A DNA stretch of 64,000 nucleotides. Origin: Mucilaginibacter sp. (lineage in GTDB: Bacteria; Bacteroidota; Bacteroidia; Sphingobacteriales; Sphingobacteriaceae). A program made the translations under genes and the position numbers. This document shows positions 59,964 through 64,000 of this stretch, piece after piece (the stretch's first letter is position 1; the number at the start of each line of letters is the position of its first letter). The stretch is from contig JAUCSE010000091.1 of assembly GCA_030445275.1 (NCBI GenBank), positions 41,582 to 105,581 on the forward strand. The letters are read 5' to 3'. The notes beneath the pieces were generated by a model, which saw nothing but the letters and a program-made list of their open reading frames with translations, was not told the DNA's origin and ran no database searches.

Positions 59964-62900
59964 TTAAAATGTTACTCTAACGCCAGTGTTCAGAATTCTT
60001 GACTGCGGATAGTACTGTCCGTTGCTTGAAGTTGCTTCAGGATCCCATATTTTCAGTTTGTCCCAGGTGATGAGGTTAAGACCGCTAACGTATACTCTCA
60101 AACTACTCATACCTATATTTTTAGCTATTTCGCCCGGTAAATTATAGCCGAACTCAACATTCTTTAAGCGTACATAATTGGTGCTCCTGAAAAAATAGGT
60201 GTTGGCATTGTTATTATTTGAATACCAGGTATCGCCTCTGTTGGCTATCCTCGGATCAACACTGCTAGGTTTGTCAACTGTCCATCGGTGATCATAGGTA
60301 TACTGTAAGTAATTACCTATATCGCCCGATTCTGTATTGATAGGCAGGTATCCCCCGGTTGCACCCTGAAACAATATGGATAGGTCAAAGCTTTTGTATT
60401 GCAGATTGATAGCAAAACCGCCTGTAAATTTAGGCGTTATGCCCATATCCATTCTTTTCCGATCATTACCGTCAATTTTCCCATCGCCATTAACGTCTTC
60501 AAATTTCAAATCACCGGGTTTAAGGGTCGGGGTAACGCCACTATAATCCAGTTTATTGGCATTAATTTCGGCCTGGTCTTTAAATACACCGTTGGCAACA
60601 TACAAAAGTGGGGAACCAATAGGCATCCCTGTAGCAAATTGATAAGCAGGTGCACCCGGCGCTTCATCCTGGAATATGATCTTGTTTTTGGCATATCCGC
60701 CGTTTACACTTACATTATACCTCAGCTCGCCTATTTTCCCCTTGTACCCAATTTTAAATTCATAACCTTTGTTATTAACCTTACCTATATTCTCAGGAGG
60801 TAAGAGATTAGTGATACCTGTACTTGCCGGTGTTGAACCCTGCCGCTGCCACAATATATTGGTGCGTTTGTTATAAAAATAATCGAGTTCAAAGTTTATT
60901 TTCCCTTCCAGTAATTCGCCTTCCAAACCAACATCATAGTTATTAGCTACTTCCCAGGTAAAATTAGGATTGGGTACACGGAGTTCATATAATGATTTGG
61001 TTACCTGGTTATTAAATATATAGCTCCCAAATCCGTAGGTTGATAAATATTGATTTTCCTGTAATACATTGTTGTAATACGGCTCGGCACCCATTTGCCC
61101 GTATGAGGCACGGATCTTCAGATAGTTAATCGCTTTAAAATTATTTTTCCAGAAATTCTCCTGCGATATATTGTAGCCTAATAACAGGCCCGGGAAAAAC
61201 CCAAAGCGGTGCGCCTCCGGAAAAATATACGATCCATCATAACGCCATAAAAACTCAGCCAGGTACTTTTGTTTGTAGTTATAAGCTACGCGACCAAAAT
61301 AACTTAATCGGGCCCGGTTATAGGCGCCACCTGAGTTATCTTTTTCTGCATCGCCCCCGGCAAATAACTCATCAACGTTAGGAGAAATAAAGTACCGGCG
61401 ATAGGCGCTAAAGTTATCGTCGTTGATGGTTTCCCGTGTTACGGCTGCCATCACGTTAATGGTATGATCACCAAAAACACGGTCGTAATTGATAAAGCCG
61501 CTAAGCAAAACATTCAGCTTGCTTTCATCACTCTGATTTAACCTCGGATCGGTAAAGGTAGACCGTACACTTGGCGTAAGCACAGGCGTTGTACCATCGG
61601 CTTCATAGCTTTTATGATCCCAGAAATACAGAGTCCACGGAGTTTGCCATACTTTATTGCGTTGTATAAATTTATCAACTGAGGCCGTACCTGTTAGCTT
61701 TAAGCCCTCAACGCCGGGAATTTGTAATTCCACCTTTCCGTTTGTTTGAAAATAATCTCGCCTATCCCTGTTATATCCTGTTTTATTGGTAGTAATTACG
61801 ATAGGGTTCTGACCGTTTTCAATGTCAGGGCCGGGCAGGCCATTTGGCCAAACCTCCTGTTCTGTTGGTTTACCCCGCATCAGCATCCTGAAAATATCTG
61901 ACGCGCTTTGGGTTGGGAAATCCCTTGCTTCCTCACGGGCTGTCATACCTATGGTGGTAGTGAGATATTTATTTACCTTGGCATCCAGGTTTATCCGCAA
62001 ATCATACTGTTTATAGCCAGTTGCCGAATTTTTATAATAACCATCCTGGTTGGTGTATCCCAGCGAGGTAAGGAATTTAACATTCTCTGACCCGCCGGTA
62101 AGTTGAAGATTATGGCGGCTTTGCGGCGACCATGTTTTCAGCGTGGTACCAAACCAATCGGTATTTGGATGACCAAGGGGGTCTGAACCATCTCTGTACT
62201 TTTGAATATCCGCGGGCTGGAAAGCCGCGGTGATCACTTTACCGCCCTGTTGCGTATAATGGCCTGTATTTTGAAACGCGGCCCATGCAGCTCCCCACTC
62301 CGAAACTGGAGTATCACTGTTATACAAGGTGAGCTCATTGTTCATGGTAGCGTACTCAGCAGCATTAGCCATTTTGGGTATTACCGTTGCCTGCGCAAAA
62401 CCTTGGTTAAAATCATATGACAGTATTGTTTTTCCTGATTTGCCATGTTTGGTAGTGATCAGGATAACGCCGTTTGCCGCTCTTGAACCATAAATAGCCG
62501 CCGAAGCATCTTTTAAAACCGACATACTTTCTACATCGGCGGGGTTTATACGCTCCAAACCTCCTGCCCTGTCTGGTACGCCATCAATAACCACAAGCGC
62601 ATCGCTGTTACCCAAACTATTGGTTCCGCGGATGTGAATAGCCGAGCCGTCATATCCCGGTTCGCCACTAGCTTGTACCGCTGTTACTCCTGGTAAACGC
62701 CCGGACAGCGTATTTGATAAATTTACGGTAGGAGATTTTTCCAGATCGGTTCCTCTAACTGATGCTACAGCCCCAGTAACCGTTACCTTTTTTTGCGTGC
62801 CATAGCCAACAACTATAACTTCGGTAAGTCCCTTTGATAAGGCTTGTAATTTAATATCATAAATATCCTTGCCACTTACCGTCACCTCTGATGTGGTATA

Positions 62901-63224
62901 TCCTATATAAGATATAACCAGGGTTGAATTTTCCGGAACCGTAAGCGTAAAATGTCCGTCCACGTCTGTCAGTGTGCCGTTGTTGGTACCCTTGACCATT
63001 ACGGATACACCGATCAGTTTTTCGCCGGTTGCCTGATCTGTTACAGCTCCCTTAATTTTAATCGGAGCTTTTTTTACTTCTTTCGAATTGCTAAATCTTA
63101 TTGTTCTGGTATTTATTACGCCAGCGTGGGAGAAACCTGCAAATATTAAAGCTATTAATATTTGCCCAAGCGCAATTTTAAAGCCCCTTAACAAGTTTAA
63201 GTTCTTAAATAAATTGTATTTCAT
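59964..63224 (-). CDS. SusC/RagA-family TonB-linked transporter
   Basis: A 1086-residue outer-membrane transporter. Signal region residues 1-35, carboxypeptidase-regulatory-like domain (IKGAVTDQATGEKLIGVSVMVK, about 55-135), plug (VIVVGYGTQKKVTVTGAVAS, ALVVIDGVPDRAGG, AIYGSRAANGVILITTKHG) and a barrel ending NTGVRVTF. No STN domain lies between signal and regulatory domain. It pairs with the SusD at 58087. The gene upstream on this strand is not in the window; 63225-63775 is noncoding. Confidence 0.93.
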   Translation of the reverse strand: MKYNLFKNLNLLRGFKIALGQILIALIFAGFSHAGVINTRTIRFSNSKEVKKAPIKIKGAVTDQATGEKLIGVSVMVKGTNNGTLTDVDGHFTLTVPENSTLVISYIGYTTSEVTVSGKDIYDIKLQALSKGLTEVIVVGYGTQKKVTVTGAVASVRGTDLEKSPTVNLSNTLSGRLPGVTAVQASGEPGYDGSAIHIRGTNSLGNSDALVVIDGVPDRAGGLERINPADVESMSVLKDASAAIYGSRAANGVILITTKHGKSGKTILSYDFNQGFAQATVIPKMANAAEYATMNNELTLYNSDTPVSEWGAAWAAFQNTGHYTQQGGKVITAAFQPADIQKYRDGSDPLGHPNTDWFGTTLKTWSPQSRHNLQLTGGSENVKFLTSLGYTNQDGYYKNSATGYKQYDLRINLDAKVNKYLTTTIGMTAREEARDFPTQSASDIFRMLMRGKPTEQEVWPNGLPGPDIENGQNPIVITTNKTGYNRDRRDYFQTNGKVELQIPGVEGLKLTGTASVDKFIQRNKVWQTPWTLYFWDHKSYEADGTTPVLTPSVRSTFTDPRLNQSDESKLNVLLSGFINYDRVFGDHTINVMAAVTRETINDDNFSAYRRYFISPNVDELFAGGDAEKDNSGGAYNRARLSYFGRVAYNYKQKYLAEFLWRYDGSYIFPEAHRFGFFPGLLLGYNISQENFWKNNFKAINYLKIRASYGQMGAEPYYNNVLQENQYLSTYGFGSYIFNNQVTKSLYELRVPNPNFTWEVANNYDVGLEGELLEGKINFELDYFYNKRTNILWQRQGSTPASTGITNLLPPENIGKVNNKGYEFKIGYKGKIGELRYNVSVNGGYAKNKIIFQDEAPGAPAYQFATGMPIGSPLLYVANGVFKDQAEINANKLDYSGVTPTLKPGDLKFEDVNGDGKIDGNDRKRMDMGITPKFTGGFAINLQYKSFDLSILFQGATGGYLPINTESGDIGNYLQYTYDHRWTVDKPSSVDPRIANRGDTWYSNNNNANTYFFRSTNYVRLKNVEFGYNLPGEIAKNIGMSSLRVYVSGLNLITWDKLKIWDPEATSSNGQYYPQSRILNTGVRVTF

Positions 63225-63775
63225 GTTAGTTCAAGTTTAATTTGATTAATACTTCATACACGTTGTAAAAAGCGGAGATAATTCAGGGGGAGATGACCAT
63301 AGCCAACCATTCCCCGTTACTGTAAAGAATCGTTTTAGCTTATGTTTCTTTCATAGTGATTTTTAGGTTTTATATGTGAATAATCGGTTAATTCAGAAAG
63401 GATTACCTTAGAAAAACCAAGGATAATGGGTCCGGTATTCACCGGTGGCTATATCATACCTGCGGCAAAATTTGCGCAAGAAGCTGCCATAGCATATTTG
63501 ATAAGGTGGCCTAAAAGGCATACTTTACCAGCTATACTCCAGATAATAAATTATTAATAAGTAGGTTAGGTTGGGTAATAAATGTATTTATTACAATTTA
63601 TAATTGATGAGCTAATATAATAATATTTATATTAGTTGTGTATTACAACCATTATTTTTTATTTTGAGTTATAAACAGATATTATTGGGTAAAATACTCG
63701 AATGCGATATGCCTGATAAGCATGTATTTTGGAGCTGCTTAAAGCCCACGGCAATGAATAAACAATCAGATCTCC
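63225..63775. other. Noncoding region upstream of the last SusC gene
   Basis: No convincing gene. The SusC promoter should lie here, but I found no TTTG-N20-TAnnTTTG match by eye. The segment 63540-63680 is very AT-rich. Confidence 0.5.
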
Positions 63776-63904
63776 AAATGTCATTTCGAATGAGTTAGCG
63801 GTGGTGGAACGAGGGGGGGAAGAGAAATCTTGTACGCCCTGTTAAGCGAATTTGCTCATTTGCTATGTAAGTTGTATAAGATTTCTCCTCGTACCTCGTT
63901 CGAT
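63776..63904. repeat. REP-like element, copy 3, right end interrupted
   Basis: It begins AATGTCATTTCGAATGAG and has the inner GTATAAGATTTCTCCTCGTA arm, as in copy 1. The right terminus should read TCGAAATGACA but changes after CGTTCGA at 63904 to unrelated sequence. The break lies 9 bp before the stop of the transposase-like frame. Confidence 0.7.
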
Positions 63905-63913
63905 TTCTATGAT

Positions 63914-64000
63914 TTAAGCAACTACTTTCTGATAATTTTTTTCATAGGGTCTATTTTGATTAACGCAGGCGAATATTCGTAGGATGAGTTTGTTTCTGAC
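63914..64000 (-). mobile_element. 3' end of an IS110-family-like transposase (runs off the window)
   Basis: The minus strand is open from the window edge to a TAA at 63914-63916 and reads VRNKLILRIFACVNQNRPYE then KNYQKVVA. The RNKL-x-RIFACV-x(5)-Y pattern close to the C-terminus resembles Bacteroidota IS110-family transposases, which are RuvC-like recombinases guided by a bridge RNA. Only about 28 residues are visible, so the call rests on recall of family C-termini. Its position inside a REP-like palindrome agrees with the known preference of some IS110 elements. Confidence 0.5.

Noticed and set aside
1..64000. Search for CRISPR arrays, tRNA and rRNA genes
   Set aside because: No regularly spaced direct repeats with unique spacers, and no cloverleaf-like or rRNA-like segment was recognised by eye; the repeats present are inverted and dispersed.

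Overview
The window looks like a chromosomal segment from the Bacteroidota, most likely family Sphingobacteriaceae (Mucilaginibacter or Pedobacter-like). Evidence: four SusC/SusD outer-membrane pairs, many secreted sulfatases and glycoside hydrolases, lipoprotein signals with SCKK/ACKK-type lipoboxes, promoters of the Bacteroidota form TTTG-N20-TAnnTTTG, and almost no Shine-Dalgarno sequences. Genus is inferred from gene content only. No rRNA, tRNA or CRISPR array was seen.

Layout. 1-5165: a di-iron membrane hydroxylase, an SMR transporter, two 5'-truncated genes (metallophosphoesterase and MFS transporter) fused head to head at a deletion scar, a divergent cyclase-family protein, a DUF2306 membrane protein and a block of REP-like palindromes. 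5166-12249: glycerol catabolism (glpD-glpK-glpF, an outer-membrane protein, glycerate kinase) with divergent glpR; a TCGAAA operator cluster overlies the glpD promoter. 12626-18765: SusC/SusD pair under a ROK-family regulator. 19358-23464: DUF2807 and DUF1304 proteins and a membrane-anchored patatin-like protein. 23584-35997: a SusC/SusD locus with NTF2-like protein, two rhodaneses and three sulfatases; two of the sulfatases are close paralogues. 36195-37528: two tiny membrane proteins and a second membrane hydroxylase. 38025-51655: a glycan-utilisation locus (SusC/D, GH20, GH29, sulfatase, unclassified glycosidase-like protein, GH18 endo-glycosidase-like lipoprotein) whose gene set fits sulfated, fucosylated N-glycan-like substrates. 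51765-53926: decayed anti-sigma and sigma-factor fragments around an S41 peptidase. 54030-56979: TetR-MFS-small membrane protein, plus an isochorismatase-like hydrolase. 57299-63224: an ECF sigma factor and a fourth SusC/SusD pair. 63776-64000: a REP-like element apparently interrupted by the end of an IS110-family element.

How the genes work together. The SusC/SusD pairs would import oligomers or organic sulfate esters released by surface and periplasmic enzymes encoded next to them. The sulfatases need formylglycine maturation, but no maturase is encoded here. The glp cluster imports glycerol, phosphorylates and oxidises it, and is probably repressed by GlpR. Noncoding DNA is rich in dispersed palindromic repeats of at least four families, mostly between convergent genes or at operon borders.

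The strongest candidates for new biology are the SusCD-sulfatase-rhodanese locus, the compound palindromic repeat family, a shared CAAACGTTTG operator about 100 bp upstream of both the fucosidase and the ECF sigma gene, and the direct repeats of the sigma-factor 3' end that bracket the TetR-MFS segment.
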